Part shown: piece after piece, positions 1 through 9,180 of the stretch
Numbering within the stretch: position 1 is the first letter of the stretch
How the letters are laid out: every line of letters starts with the position of its first letter
Origin: Candidatus Eisenbergiella pullistercoris
GTDB taxonomy: Bacteria; Bacillota; Clostridia; Lachnospirales; Lachnospiraceae
DNA: 43,319 nt
Direction: 5' to 3'
Assembly (NCBI GenBank): GCA_019115665.1
Contig: DXDD01000163.1
Location: 1 to 43,319 of the forward strand
The notes under the pieces: generated by a model
What the model was told of the DNA's origin: nothing
What the model saw: only the letters and a program-made list of their open reading frames with translations
The model's database searches: none
Position numbers and translations under genes: made by a program

Positions 1-213
1 GTGAAATGGGGCGGCGCCGGCGCGCTGGTTCCGATCACCGGCTTTGCCAATTCCGTGGCGGCCTGCGCGATTGAATTTAAGAAGGAAGGCCAGGTCTTCG
101 GCGTGGGCTGCAAGATCTTCACCATTGCCGGTCCTGTGATCCTGTACGGGATTTTTATGTCCTGGGTGCTGGGGGTGATTTACTGGGCGGGGAAAGTGAC
201 GGGAATCCTTTAG
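1..213 (+). CDS. spoVAC: Stage V sporulation protein AC (SpoVAC), C-terminal part; 5' end probably outside the window
   Basis: GAGALVPITGFANSVAACAIEFKKEGQVFGVGCKIFTIAGPVILYGI matches the SpoVAC C-terminal signature. Confidence 0.85.
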   Translation: MKWGGAGALVPITGFANSVAACAIEFKKEGQVFGVGCKIFTIAGPVILYGIFMSWVLGVIYWAGKVTGIL

Positions 214-327
214 TACCTGCATGACTGTGGGCCGGATCTTCACAGACAACACAGGCAGAAGGGAAAACAGGCCGGAAGCGATATGGCCCGGCCTGAGCAG
301 AACATAATTGGCGGGAAGATGCGCTCT

Positions 328-352
328 GGGGCAGAAAAGGCCCCTTTTTTCA
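328..352 (+). terminator. Intrinsic terminator after spoVAC
   Basis: GGGGC-AGAAAAG-GCCCC followed by TTTTTT. Confidence 0.7.
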
Positions 353-773
353 TTCCTGAAATCATAGCTCAACAGGGAAATATTAAGATTTTTCTAAGAG
401 TCTGAAAAACCATTGACATCCTCTTCTCCGTGAGATATGCTGAACTTGTCTTTTGGAAGCCGGAAATTCTGTTCGGGCTTCAAACGTGTAATCACACATT
501 CTGGCAGTTTCTGCCGAAAAAACTCAGTACAAAGTATAGACGGCGGGAACCCGGAAAATAGGGAAGGCACTGTGCTTATAACAGATTTTCTGTAGAAGAG
601 GAAACACCCCGTTCCCTGCCGCAGATGGGAGGACAATGACGGGAAACGAAAGAAAAGATTATGGTTTATCATGCAGCAGAGAATGCAGCATGCCGGAAAG
701 GCAGACAGAGAGAAAACGTGGACTCAGCGTCCGAAAAACACCTCTTGCTGAGGAAATTTCCATCGCCGGACTG

Positions 774-1126
774 CGGGCGCAGTATGATACACATGCGAAA
801 CGGCTGTTGAGCGCGAGACCGGTCCTAGCGAGAATTTTGCAGAAGACGGTGGGAGAATGGTCAGGGATGTGGGAAACGTCTCCTGATTTGATCTGGAAGC
901 GCAGAAAGAGTATTATGTGAAATACCGTCTGGTAGGATCCCGGAGAGCGGGGCAGCCTGTACCGCTTTTTGAATAAATTGAGGAAAGAGGCGTGGAATGG
1001 GGTTCTTTTATCGCCTTCAGTTCTCTTGTAAGGGATGGTCTTCTGCGGACGGATGAAGCGGCCAGACGCATGAAAATGTCGGAAGAGGACTTCGTTGCCA
1101 GAATGCGGGAAGAAAGAGAACGGTAA
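774..1126 (+). pseudogene. Decayed Rpn family / PD-(D/E)XK nuclease-type transposase remnant
   Basis: Pieces in different frames: AQYDTHAKRLLSARPVLARILQKTVGEWSGM, then FDLEAQKEYYVKYRLVGSRR, then FSSLVRDGLLRTDEAARRMKMSEEDFVARMREERER*; resembles the Rpn N-terminus, the EAQKEYY motif and the C-terminus with the middle missing. Confidence 0.6.
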
Positions 1127-1127
1127 G

Positions 1128-1694
1128 ATGAGGTATCAGGGGAAGGAATACAACAGGATTATATTGGTTGGAAATTCCGGAAGCGGTAAATCCTGGACGG
1201 CAGAGCGGATGGAAAAGATTACCGGGATGCCGGTTATTTATCTGGATAAGGAGTGCTGGCAGTCCGGATGGAAATATCCGCCCAAAGAAGAATGGGAAGC
1301 AAAAAACAGGGATTTTGTCACAGGAGATTCCTGGATTATAGATGGCAATCACAGGGAAACAATGGAAATGCGTTTTCAGAGAGCAGAGCTGATTCTGTTT
1401 TTTGATATCAATCCGGTTCTATGTATGTGGAGAGTCTGGCGGAGGCATGGCCGGAAACGGACGGACCTGGCGGAAGGAATGGAAAAGGAAGAGAAGCGTG
1501 ACAGAATGTTTTATAAGCTGCTGGCATATATCTGGACATCGCACCGAAAAAGGCGAGAGTACATCTGGAGTTTATATGAAAAGTATCCCTCCAGAATGAT
1601 TTCTTTCAGGAGAACAGGGCAGATCAGAGAATTTCTGGAAGACATTGAAAAAGAAAACAATAGAACAACAAAAAAGGAGAACTACATACCATGA
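1128..1694 (+). CDS. P-loop kinase, adenylate kinase / DNA topology modulation (FlaR)-like
   Basis: Walker A VGNSGSGKS near the N-terminus, SWIIDGNHR, and a small NMP-kinase-like size. Confidence 0.75.
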   Translation: MRYQGKEYNRIILVGNSGSGKSWTAERMEKITGMPVIYLDKECWQSGWKYPPKEEWEAKNRDFVTGDSWIIDGNHRETMEMRFQRAELILFFDINPVLCMWRVWRRHGRKRTDLAEGMEKEEKRDRMFYKLLAYIWTSHRKRREYIWSLYEKYPSRMISFRRTGQIREFLEDIEKENNRTTKKENYIP

Positions 1695-2344
1695 ATTCAA
1701 AGGAAGCGAAAAAAAGAATGATGGAGGGCAGGATCTATCCGCCCGGAGACGAGGAGATCATGGCGGAACAGGTGGTCTGCATGCAGAAACTGTGGGAGTA
1801 TAACCAGATCCAGCCGAAGGATATGGATCAGCGTTTCCCGAAGCTTCAGGACATGTTCGCCGAGATCGGAGAGGGCAGTTACATCGAGCCGCCGCTTCAC
1901 GCCAATTTCGGCGGGAAGCATGTGCATTTCGGGAAATATGTATATGCCAACTACAATCTGACCATGGTGGACGATACTCATATTTATGTGGGAGACTATA
2001 CCATGATCGGCCCCAATGTGACCATCGCGACGGCGGGACATCCCATCGATCCCGCGCTTCGTAGCGTGCAGGCCCAGTATAACATGGAGGTTCATATCGG
2101 AAAAAATGTCTGGATCGGCGGAGGCTGCGTCCTGCTTCCCGGCGTTTCCATCGGGGATAATACCGTCATCGGCGCGGGCAGCATCGTGACGAAGGACATT
2201 CAGGCCAACGTGGTGGCATACGGGAATCCCTGCCGGGTGATCCGGGAGATCGGCGAGCACGACAGGAAGTATTATTACAGGGACAGGAAAGTGGATGTTG
2301 AGGTGAGAGACGGACAGATCGAATCCCTCACCCCGGAGGAGTAG
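1691..2344 (+). CDS. Sugar O-acetyltransferase (maltose/galactoside acetyltransferase family)
   Basis: Left-handed beta-helix hexapeptides; NYNLTMVDDTHIYVGDYTMIGPNVTIATAGHPI, GGGCVLLPGVSIGDNTVIGAGSIVTKDI. Confidence 0.9.
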   Translation: MNSKEAKKRMMEGRIYPPGDEEIMAEQVVCMQKLWEYNQIQPKDMDQRFPKLQDMFAEIGEGSYIEPPLHANFGGKHVHFGKYVYANYNLTMVDDTHIYVGDYTMIGPNVTIATAGHPIDPALRSVQAQYNMEVHIGKNVWIGGGCVLLPGVSIGDNTVIGAGSIVTKDIQANVVAYGNPCRVIREIGEHDRKYYYRDRKVDVEVRDGQIESLTPEE

Positions 2345-2452
2345 AAAGGGGCAGGCAGGCCGGAGCCTCTGCCGGCCGCAGAAAAAGAGGCAGTCTTTCC
2401 GGCAGCTCGTTCCGTGTCCGGCCTGCCCGCCCTTTCGGCTTCCGGGTCCCCC

Positions 2453-3904
2453 TTACCGGACGTCGGGAACCCACACGGAGACGGAGCCTCCGCCCACAGA
2501 AAAAGCGGCGCTTCCGCTCTCATCCAGCACGATCGTCTGCTTCTGGTTTCCCAGCGCGTCCCGGAAGGCGCATCCGGCGAAGCGTGCGCCCATGCACATG
2601 TTTTTGCTGCCGCCGGGGCCGTCCGTCAGGATGACGGCGCAGCCGGAGCCGGGGCGGTCCTCCTCTCCCAGGCGCGTCCAGCCGACGATGTTGTAATCGT
2701 CAAAATAGTCGATCTGCTCCCCGTACGCCGCATCCCGGCGAAGGCGCAGGAGAGCGTCCAGCTGCGCGCCCACAGGGCCGATCTGATCATGGGGAACGCC
2801 GTAATAATCCCCGTAGAAGACGCAGGGAATGCCTTCCCGGCGCAGGAGGATCATGGCATAGGCGAGCGGTTTGAACCAGCCCTGCACCCAGGAGGAGAGC
2901 GCCTGACCCGGCTGGGTATCGTGGTTATCCACAAAGGTGACCGCCCGGTCGGGCCGTTCGGCGGTCAGAGTTCCGTCGAAGATCCGGCTCATGTCAAAGC
3001 AGCCGTTGCTGGAGGAGGCCTGTACGAAGTGAAAATGCAGCGGCACGTCAAACAGCCGCATGACCAGGCCGGATTCATCCAGATAATGGATCAGGGACTT
3101 CACGTTCGGACTCCAGTATTCCCCGACGGCGGGAAGGCGTTTTCCCGTTTTTTTCCTAAGCTCCATGAGCCAGTGGCTGTAAAAGGGAAACCGGATGTGC
3201 TTGACCGCGTCCAGCCGGAAGCCGTCCACCCCGGTCATATTCAGATACCATTCGCCCCAGCGGTCCAGCTCTGATACCACCTCAGGATTGTTCATATCCA
3301 GATCGGCGCCCATCAGATAGTCGTAATTCCCGTTTTCCGGATCCACCTCATCGTCCCATTCCTTGCCCGCAAACTGAAAGATCTCATGCTTCTTTCTGCG
3401 GTCGTCCCAGTCCACGCCGGTGAAGTGGGTATGATTCCACTGAAAACCGGAATATTTTCCTCCCCTGCCGGGAAACCGGAAGCTGGTCCAGGCGGATATC
3501 TCCTGCGCCGGCCCTTCCTCCTCGTTCCGGTTGGTATCGTCGCATTCCTCCGCCAGCACAGTCTCGCAGCCGTCCGCGCCCATTTTATGGTTCAGGACGA
3601 TGTCCGCAAGCACGGAAAGCCCCGCCTCATGCAGCGCCTTTACGGCCGCAAGATATTCGTCTTTGGTGCCGTACTTCGTGGGAACGCTTCCCTTCTGGTC
3701 AAATTCTCCCAGATCGTAAAGATCATAGACGCCGTAGCCCACGTCCGACTTCCCCTGCGCCCCCTTATAGGCGGGAGGCAGCCATACGTCGGTAAAGCCC
3801 GCCTCCTTCAGATGCGCCGCATCCGCCGCGGCCCGTTTCCAGTGCCCGGCGTCTTCCGGCAGATACCATTCAAAGTATTGAATCATGGTTTTATTTTCAT
3901 TCAT
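2453..3904 (-). CDS. Cytoplasmic alpha-amylase (GH13)
   Basis: MNENKTMIQYFEWYLPEDAGHWKR, DIVLNHK, GVDGFRLDAVKHI, FVDNHDTQ; RBS before an internal Met at 3904. Confidence 0.92.
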   Translation of the reverse strand: MNENKTMIQYFEWYLPEDAGHWKRAAADAAHLKEAGFTDVWLPPAYKGAQGKSDVGYGVYDLYDLGEFDQKGSVPTKYGTKDEYLAAVKALHEAGLSVLADIVLNHKMGADGCETVLAEECDDTNRNEEEGPAQEISAWTSFRFPGRGGKYSGFQWNHTHFTGVDWDDRRKKHEIFQFAGKEWDDEVDPENGNYDYLMGADLDMNNPEVVSELDRWGEWYLNMTGVDGFRLDAVKHIRFPFYSHWLMELRKKTGKRLPAVGEYWSPNVKSLIHYLDESGLVMRLFDVPLHFHFVQASSSNGCFDMSRIFDGTLTAERPDRAVTFVDNHDTQPGQALSSWVQGWFKPLAYAMILLRREGIPCVFYGDYYGVPHDQIGPVGAQLDALLRLRRDAAYGEQIDYFDDYNIVGWTRLGEEDRPGSGCAVILTDGPGGSKNMCMGARFAGCAFRDALGNQKQTIVLDESGSAAFSVGGGSVSVWVPDVR

Positions 3905-4049
3905 GAACCTGTTTCCTCCCGAAAAAGCTTTGTTCCATTCTAACACAGTCAGGGAAAATACGCATCTGAAAACGGCAGGATGAGAGTTTGCGCCGCTGAC
4001 GCGGCTGCCGGACCCCGACGGGCGTGCCGGACACGCGGCCGCAGTCTTT

Positions 4050-4079
4050 GCATACTTTCCGGCAAAAATCCGGATACTA
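4050..4079 (+). promoter_or_regulatory. Candidate SigG/SigF-type forespore promoter upstream of spoVAD
   Basis: GCATA-N18-GATACTA about 85 bp upstream of the spoVAD start. Confidence 0.45.
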
Positions 4080-4163
4080 TACTATGAGGAAAGGGAGCCG
4101 ATATCCGGCCCTCAAAAATAAATGCCGCCTTTGGGCGGCAGCATGCAGAGGTTAGGTTGATCT

Positions 4164-5264
4164 ATGAAGAAAGAAGAAAGAAATCCGATTCTGGGAAAAC
4201 AGAGCGTCGTGTTCAATGAGCCGGTCTATCTAATCGACAGCGCGTCTGTGGCAGGAAAAAAGGAAGGGGAAGGCCCGCTGGGGAATCTGTTCGATCTGAC
4301 AGGCGAGGACGACGACGATCTGTTCGGCTGCAAAAGCTGGGAGGATGCGGAGAGCTGCCTGCAGCGGCAGGCCCTGTCCCTGGCGCTGAAAAAAGCCGGG
4401 TGGAAGCAGGAGGAGGTGCGTTTCCTGTTCGCGGGCGATCTCCTGGGGCAGGAGATCGCCACGAGCTTTGGTCTGGAAAATTTTGAGCGGCCGCTGTTCG
4501 GCCTGTACGGGGCCTGCTCTACCTGCGCCCTTTCTCTCACGCTGGCCTCGCTTATCATCGCGGGCGGCTTCGCGGAGAGGGCGGCCTGCGTGACCTCAAG
4601 CCATTTTGGCAGCGCGGAAAAGGAGTTCCGTTATCCGCTGGGGTATGGCAACCAGCGCCCCCTGTCCGCCACCTGGACGGTGACGGGAAGCGGCGCTTTT
4701 CTGCTCGCGAAGCGGGCGGATTCCGCAAAGCCGGCGCGGGCGGCCATTACCGGCATGACGCCGGGAAAAATCGTGGACTTCGGCCTGAAGGACAGCATGA
4801 ACATGGGAGCCTGCATGGCGCCCGCCGCGGCGGATACCATCCGGCAGCATCTGCAGGATTTCGGCAGGAGGCCGGAGGATTATGATAAGATCATCACCGG
4901 GGATCTGGGGAGCGTGGGCCGGACGGTTCTTCTGGATCTGCTGGAAAAGGAAGGGATCGATATCTCCGGAAACCATATGGACTGCGGCATTGAGATCTAT
5001 GACGCGAAGGAGCAGGACACCCATGCGGGCGGCTCCGGCTGCGGCTGCTCGGCCGTGGTGCTTTCCGCCTACATCCTGAAAATGCTGGAGGAGGGCGTAT
5101 GGAAGCGGGTGCTGTTCGCGCCTACGGGGGCGCTGCTTTCCAAAACCAGCTTTAACGAAGGGAGGGCCGTTCCGGGAATCTGCCACTGCATTGTGCTGGA
5201 AAAACCGCCGCTGCACTGCGCTGGAAAAACCACTTGCGAAAGCGGTACGGACAGATTAAAATAG
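4164..5264 (+). CDS. spoVAD: Stage V sporulation protein AD (SpoVAD)
   Basis: Thiolase-like fold protein; GLYGACSTCALSL, AASSHFG-type segment, HAGGSGCGCSA. Confidence 0.92.
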   Translation: MKKEERNPILGKQSVVFNEPVYLIDSASVAGKKEGEGPLGNLFDLTGEDDDDLFGCKSWEDAESCLQRQALSLALKKAGWKQEEVRFLFAGDLLGQEIATSFGLENFERPLFGLYGACSTCALSLTLASLIIAGGFAERAACVTSSHFGSAEKEFRYPLGYGNQRPLSATWTVTGSGAFLLAKRADSAKPARAAITGMTPGKIVDFGLKDSMNMGACMAPAAADTIRQHLQDFGRRPEDYDKIITGDLGSVGRTVLLDLLEKEGIDISGNHMDCGIEIYDAKEQDTHAGGSGCGCSAVVLSAYILKMLEEGVWKRVLFAPTGALLSKTSFNEGRAVPGICHCIVLEKPPLHCAGKTTCESGTDRLK

Positions 5265-5288
5265 AAAACGCGGGAAAGGAGGGATCTC

Positions 5289-5519
5289 ATGCGTACCATG
5301 GAATTCAAGATGGAGCGGCCCGGCCTTCTGAAGGAAGGGGACCATGTAACGGTAACGGAAGGGCTGCTTCCCAGCAATTATTATTATACGATCGATCCTT
5401 CCCTTGCCATGTCGGCAAATTACCCTTTCCGGGAAAGACTGCTTGCCAGAGAGGGCGATGTGACTGCCGTAGTGGAAAATGAACGGGGCTTCTATGTGAC
5501 GGTGACTTTTGCGGAATGA
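5289..5519 (+). CDS. Small hypothetical protein (76 aa)
   Basis: Strong RBS AAAGGAGG upstream of the ATG; lies between spoVAD and the SDR gene on the same strand. Confidence 0.5.
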   Translation: MRTMEFKMERPGLLKEGDHVTVTEGLLPSNYYYTIDPSLAMSANYPFRERLLAREGDVTAVVENERGFYVTVTFAE

Positions 5520-5572
5520 AAACGGAGAGATTCAGCGCCGGGCGTCATGTCGCCGGATCGGAGGGAAAGAGG

Positions 5573-6277
5573 ATGCAGAAAAAGAATGTGCTGATCGCGG
5601 GAGCGTCCCGCGGACTGGGAAGAAATTTTGTCAGAAAATATCTGGAGGACGGCTGGCGGGTATTCGCCGGAGTCCGCAGGACAGACAGCCTGGCGGATCT
5701 GAAGGAGGAATATCCGGACAGTCTGTATGCGGTCGCCATGGATGTCTCGGACACGGCGTCCGTACAGGAAGCGGCGGAACAGGTGAAGAGGGTGACGGAC
5801 CGGATCGATCTGCTGATCAACAACGCCGGAATTCATTCGGCGACCTCCTACGAGGTGCTGGAGAAAGCGGATCTGGATGAGTGCAGGGAGGTTTACGACG
5901 TAAACGCGCTGGGGCCTCTGCGGGTCATAAAGGCGTTCCTTTCCCTGATCCCGACGGACGGAACGGGAATGATCGTCAACATTTCCTCCGACAGCGGCAG
6001 CATCGGAACGGCAGGCAGGATCAAAGAATTTGACTACTGCATGTCAAAGGCGGCGCTGAACATGGCAACGAAGCTTCTGGACAATTATCTGGCGGACCGG
6101 AGCATCCGGCTGCTCGCTGTCCAGCCCGGCTGGATGAGGACGGACATGGGCGGACAGAACGCGGATCTGGATCCTTACGATGCGGCCGCACAGCTGGTAC
6201 GGCTGTTCGGAGAAATGGACAGAACAGACAGAGAACCGCTTTTCGTGGGCAACGACGGGACACAGATCCCCTGGTAA
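5573..6277 (+). CDS. SDR family NAD(P)-dependent oxidoreductase
   Basis: GASRGLGR, NNAGI, YCMSKAALN motifs; start chosen by RBS. Confidence 0.9.
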   Translation: MQKKNVLIAGASRGLGRNFVRKYLEDGWRVFAGVRRTDSLADLKEEYPDSLYAVAMDVSDTASVQEAAEQVKRVTDRIDLLINNAGIHSATSYEVLEKADLDECREVYDVNALGPLRVIKAFLSLIPTDGTGMIVNISSDSGSIGTAGRIKEFDYCMSKAALNMATKLLDNYLADRSIRLLAVQPGWMRTDMGGQNADLDPYDAAAQLVRLFGEMDRTDREPLFVGNDGTQIPW

Positions 6278-6340
6278 CGGACGGCGGCGCGGATAAGCGG
6301 ACATTTGAAAAAACAAAAAATTTTCCAGGAGGAATCAAAG

Positions 6341-6721
6341 ATGTTAAAGAAGATTACGACAGAGAAAGCCCCTGCGGCGATCGGACCCTATTCTCAGGCG
6401 GTTGCCGCCGGGAATTTCCTGTTCGCTTCCGGCCAGATCCCCATCAATCCGGCAAGCGGCCAGGTGGAGGCGGAGGGGATCGAGGCCCAGGCCGAGCAGG
6501 TCATGAAGAACGTGGGAGCCATTCTGGAGGCGGCGGGAACGGATTACGCCCATGTGGTGAAGACCACCTGTTTCCTTGCCGATATGGCGGACTTTGCCGC
6601 GTTCAACGGCGTATATGAGAAATACTTTACGGAAAAACCGGCAAGAAGCTGCGTGGCGGTAAAGGCGCTTCCCAAAGACGTGCTCTGCGAGGTGGAGGTC
6701 ACCGCGCTTCTGGAGGAATGA
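6341..6721 (+). CDS. ridA: RidA family reactive intermediate/imine deaminase
   Basis: APAAIGPYSQAV, FASGQIPI, RSCVAVKALPKDVLCEVEVTA; AGGAGG RBS. Confidence 0.93.
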   Translation: MLKKITTEKAPAAIGPYSQAVAAGNFLFASGQIPINPASGQVEAEGIEAQAEQVMKNVGAILEAAGTDYAHVVKTTCFLADMADFAAFNGVYEKYFTEKPARSCVAVKALPKDVLCEVEVTALLEE

Positions 6722-7296
6722 GCGTGGGAAGCCGCCGGGCTCCGGGCGTGAAAGCCGGCCTGTCCGGAAAGGAAAACGTCGTCCTGATCGGAATGCCGGG
6801 AGCGGGGAAAAGTACCGTCGGAGTGGTCCTTGCGAAGAATCTGGGCCGCCGGTTTCTGGATTCCGATCTGGTCATTCAGGAAAAAACGGGCAGGCTGCTC
6901 CATGAGATCATTTCCGAAGAAGGGCTGGAGGGCTTTCTTGCCATTGAAAATGAGGTCAACGGAAGCCTCCCGCAGAACGGAAGCGTCGTCGCCACAGGCG
7001 GGAGCGTGATCTACGGCGCGGAGGCGATGGAGCATCTGAAAAAGACGGGCGCAGTCGTATATCTGAAGCTTTCCTTTGCGGAGATCGAAAGCAGGCTCGG
7101 CGACCTGAAAAAGCGCGGCGTTGCTCTGAAGGAGGGACAGACGCTGCGGGAGCTGTATGAGGAGCGGGTGCCGCTCTACGAGAAATACGCTGACCTGACT
7201 GTAGAGTGCGGCGGAAAAAGCATCCGCGCGATCGTGGAGGAGCTTTCCGGAAGGCTTTCCTGCGCCGAAGACCGGGAGGCGGAAAATTGTAAATGA
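6718..7296 (+). CDS. aroK: Shikimate kinase
   Basis: GMPGAGKSTVG, FLDSDLVIQEKTG, ATGGSVI; ATGA overlap with ridA. Confidence 0.9.
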   Translation: MSVGSRRAPGVKAGLSGKENVVLIGMPGAGKSTVGVVLAKNLGRRFLDSDLVIQEKTGRLLHEIISEEGLEGFLAIENEVNGSLPQNGSVVATGGSVIYGAEAMEHLKKTGAVVYLKLSFAEIESRLGDLKKRGVALKEGQTLRELYEERVPLYEKYADLTVECGGKSIRAIVEELSGRLSCAEDREAENCK

Positions 7297-7311
7297 GATA
7301 TGAACACTTTA

Positions 7312-7345
7312 AATGCCGTGTAAACATTTCACGGCATTTTTGTGT
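7312..7345 (+). terminator. Intrinsic terminator after aroK
   Basis: AATGCCGTG-taaacattt-CACGGCATT-TTTGTGTTT. Confidence 0.75.
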
Positions 7346-7467
7346 TTCGGTTGTTTTCCCATCTGAGGGAGAGTATAGTTAAAGCAGAAGGAACAGGAGG
7401 TACTTTGGAGACGATCTGCGGCGGCGGGGGAAACCGCTGCAGACAGGATAGGGAATCGGGGGATTAC

Positions 7468-8619
7468 ATGAGGAAAAAAATATGGGCAGCGTTACTTCTT
7501 CTGACGGCGGCGGTGAACGTGCTTGCCTGGAACAGCAGGGCGTTCTGCGACTGGCATGTCAGGCATCTGTTTCCGCTTTCTGTCAACGTCTACGGAAGGC
7601 TGATGTCGGTCTTTCCCTTTTCCGTGGGAGAGGGGATGATCGTTCTGGCCGTCCTGCTTACCGCAGCGGCGGCGGCAGCCTGCGTTCTGCGTATTTTCGT
7701 CCGTAAGGGAAGAGGGAGGCGGCTCATTTCTTTTTTCTGCCGGGTTTATGCCTGGGGTTTTCTTCTGGTATTCATGATCATGACCTGGAACTGCTTCATC
7801 CTCTATCACGCTTCCGAATTTGACGAAACCTATATGCCGGACAGGGCGCAGAGGACCTATACGGACCGGGAGCTCATCCAGGTGAGAAACCATATCGTCG
7901 GGGAGCTGAACGCCCTTGCGGGAGAGCTTCAAAGGGATGAGAACGGCTTTCTCGTCTGCCGGGGAGACATCAGGCAGGAGGCCATAGACGCCATGCAGGG
8001 GCTGGGAGAGGAGTACGGGCTGCTTTCCGGCTACTATCCCAGGGCAAAGGGGATCGCGGCCTCCGATTTTCTGAGCCAGCAGTATATGATGGGGTATTAT
8101 TTTCCCTTCTCCATGGAAGCCAACTACAACACGAGCATGTACGTCGTGAACGTTCCCGCCACGCTCTGCCATGAGCTGGCCCACCTGAAGGGGTTCATTT
8201 ACGAGGACGATGCGAATTTCATCGGATATCTGGCCTGCATCCGCTCCGACGACCCGTTTTTCCGCTACAGCGGCTATCTGAGCGTGCTGGGCTATGTGGA
8301 AAAGGAATATAAAAAGGCTTCCGGAAAGCAGGAATTTGACTGCCCGGCCGTCGCGCAGGCCGTAAAAGCGGACGATATCTTCCTCACCGAAGAGGCCTGG
8401 GAGCAGGTGGAGGAGAAGGCAGTGGTGGAAACGGCGGTGGTGAAGGCGGCTTCCAACCAGTTTACCCAGACCACGCTGGTGGTAAACGGCGTCTCCGACG
8501 GCATGAAAAGCTATGGCCGCGTGGTACAGCTCCTTCTGGAATATTATGACGGGATCCTGTACGATTCGGCTGTCGATTACAATGGCGGAGCCATCCTCGT
8601 GGAAGCTTCCGCAGAGTGA
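7468..8619 (+). CDS. DUF3810-type membrane protein with HExxH metalloprotease motif
   Basis: N-terminal TM segments; VPATLCHELAHLKGFIYEDDANFIGYLAC. Confidence 0.8.
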   Translation: MRKKIWAALLLLTAAVNVLAWNSRAFCDWHVRHLFPLSVNVYGRLMSVFPFSVGEGMIVLAVLLTAAAAAACVLRIFVRKGRGRRLISFFCRVYAWGFLLVFMIMTWNCFILYHASEFDETYMPDRAQRTYTDRELIQVRNHIVGELNALAGELQRDENGFLVCRGDIRQEAIDAMQGLGEEYGLLSGYYPRAKGIAASDFLSQQYMMGYYFPFSMEANYNTSMYVVNVPATLCHELAHLKGFIYEDDANFIGYLACIRSDDPFFRYSGYLSVLGYVEKEYKKASGKQEFDCPAVAQAVKADDIFLTEEAWEQVEEKAVVETAVVKAASNQFTQTTLVVNGVSDGMKSYGRVVQLLLEYYDGILYDSAVDYNGGAILVEASAE

Positions 8620-8648
8620 AACGCAGGGGCGTTTCCTTATTTTATTTC
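8618..8648. terminator. Hairpin between the convergent DUF3810 and spoVAE genes
   Basis: GAAACGC-AGGG-GCGTTTC followed by CTTATTTTATTT. Confidence 0.55.
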
Positions 8649-8998
8649 TTCATCTTCGGGCTGAAGAGGAGGGAGGCCAGATAGCCGAAGACGAGAGCGG
8701 CGGCCGTTCCGGCCGCCCCGGCCCGGAAGCCTCCGGTAAACAGCCCGAGAAAACCGGCCTCGTCCACAGCCTCCTTCACCCCCTGAAAGAGGGTGTTTCC
8801 GAAGCCCAGAAGCGGCACGCTGGCCCCGGCCCCCGCAAATTCCAGAAAGGGCTCGTAAATGCCAAGCGCGCCAAGGACCGCTCCGGTACAGACCAGAAGC
8901 ACCATGATCCGGCCGGGCATCAGCTTTGTCTTTTCCATCAGGATCTGAACCAGGGCGCAGATCAGACCGCCGATCCAGAAAGCATTCAGATAATCCAT
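8642..8998 (-). CDS. spoVAE: Stage V sporulation protein AE (SpoVAE)
   Basis: MDYLNAFWIGGLICALVQILMEKTKLMPGRIMVLLVCTGAVLGALGIYEPFLEFAGAGASVPLLGFGNTL is characteristic of SpoVAE. Confidence 0.92.
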   Translation of the reverse strand: MDYLNAFWIGGLICALVQILMEKTKLMPGRIMVLLVCTGAVLGALGIYEPFLEFAGAGASVPLLGFGNTLFQGVKEAVDEAGFLGLFTGGFRAGAAGTAAALVFGYLASLLFSPKMKK

Positions 8999-9083
8999 CC
9001 TTACCTCTTTTCTTCGCCGCCGACAGGCGGGCTTCTTTTATTCTCCGGCACGAACCGGGTCCGTGCCGGTTTTTTCTAACTGA

Positions 9084-9113
9084 CAGTATGGCTTGACAGA
9101 TGGAAAATTATGC
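9084..9113 (-). promoter_or_regulatory. Candidate SigG/SigF-type forespore promoter for spoVAE
   Basis: Minus strand reads GCATA-N18-CATACTG upstream of spoVAE. Confidence 0.5.
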
Positions 9114-9180
9114 GGGAAAATTTTCCCATAACGGGCAGAGATCCGCATGGATGGGAAAAAGCCCTTACAGCGAGGAGGAA

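Noticed and set aside
394-672. 92-aa minus-strand ORF near the Rpn remnant
   Set aside because: No recognisable domain or RBS; sits in degenerate sequence.
8620-9077. Overlapping antisense (excludon-like) readthrough from DUF3810 into spoVAE
   Set aside because: A hairpin with a T-rich tail lies at 8618-8648 between the two genes, so the simple reading is ordinary convergent termination.
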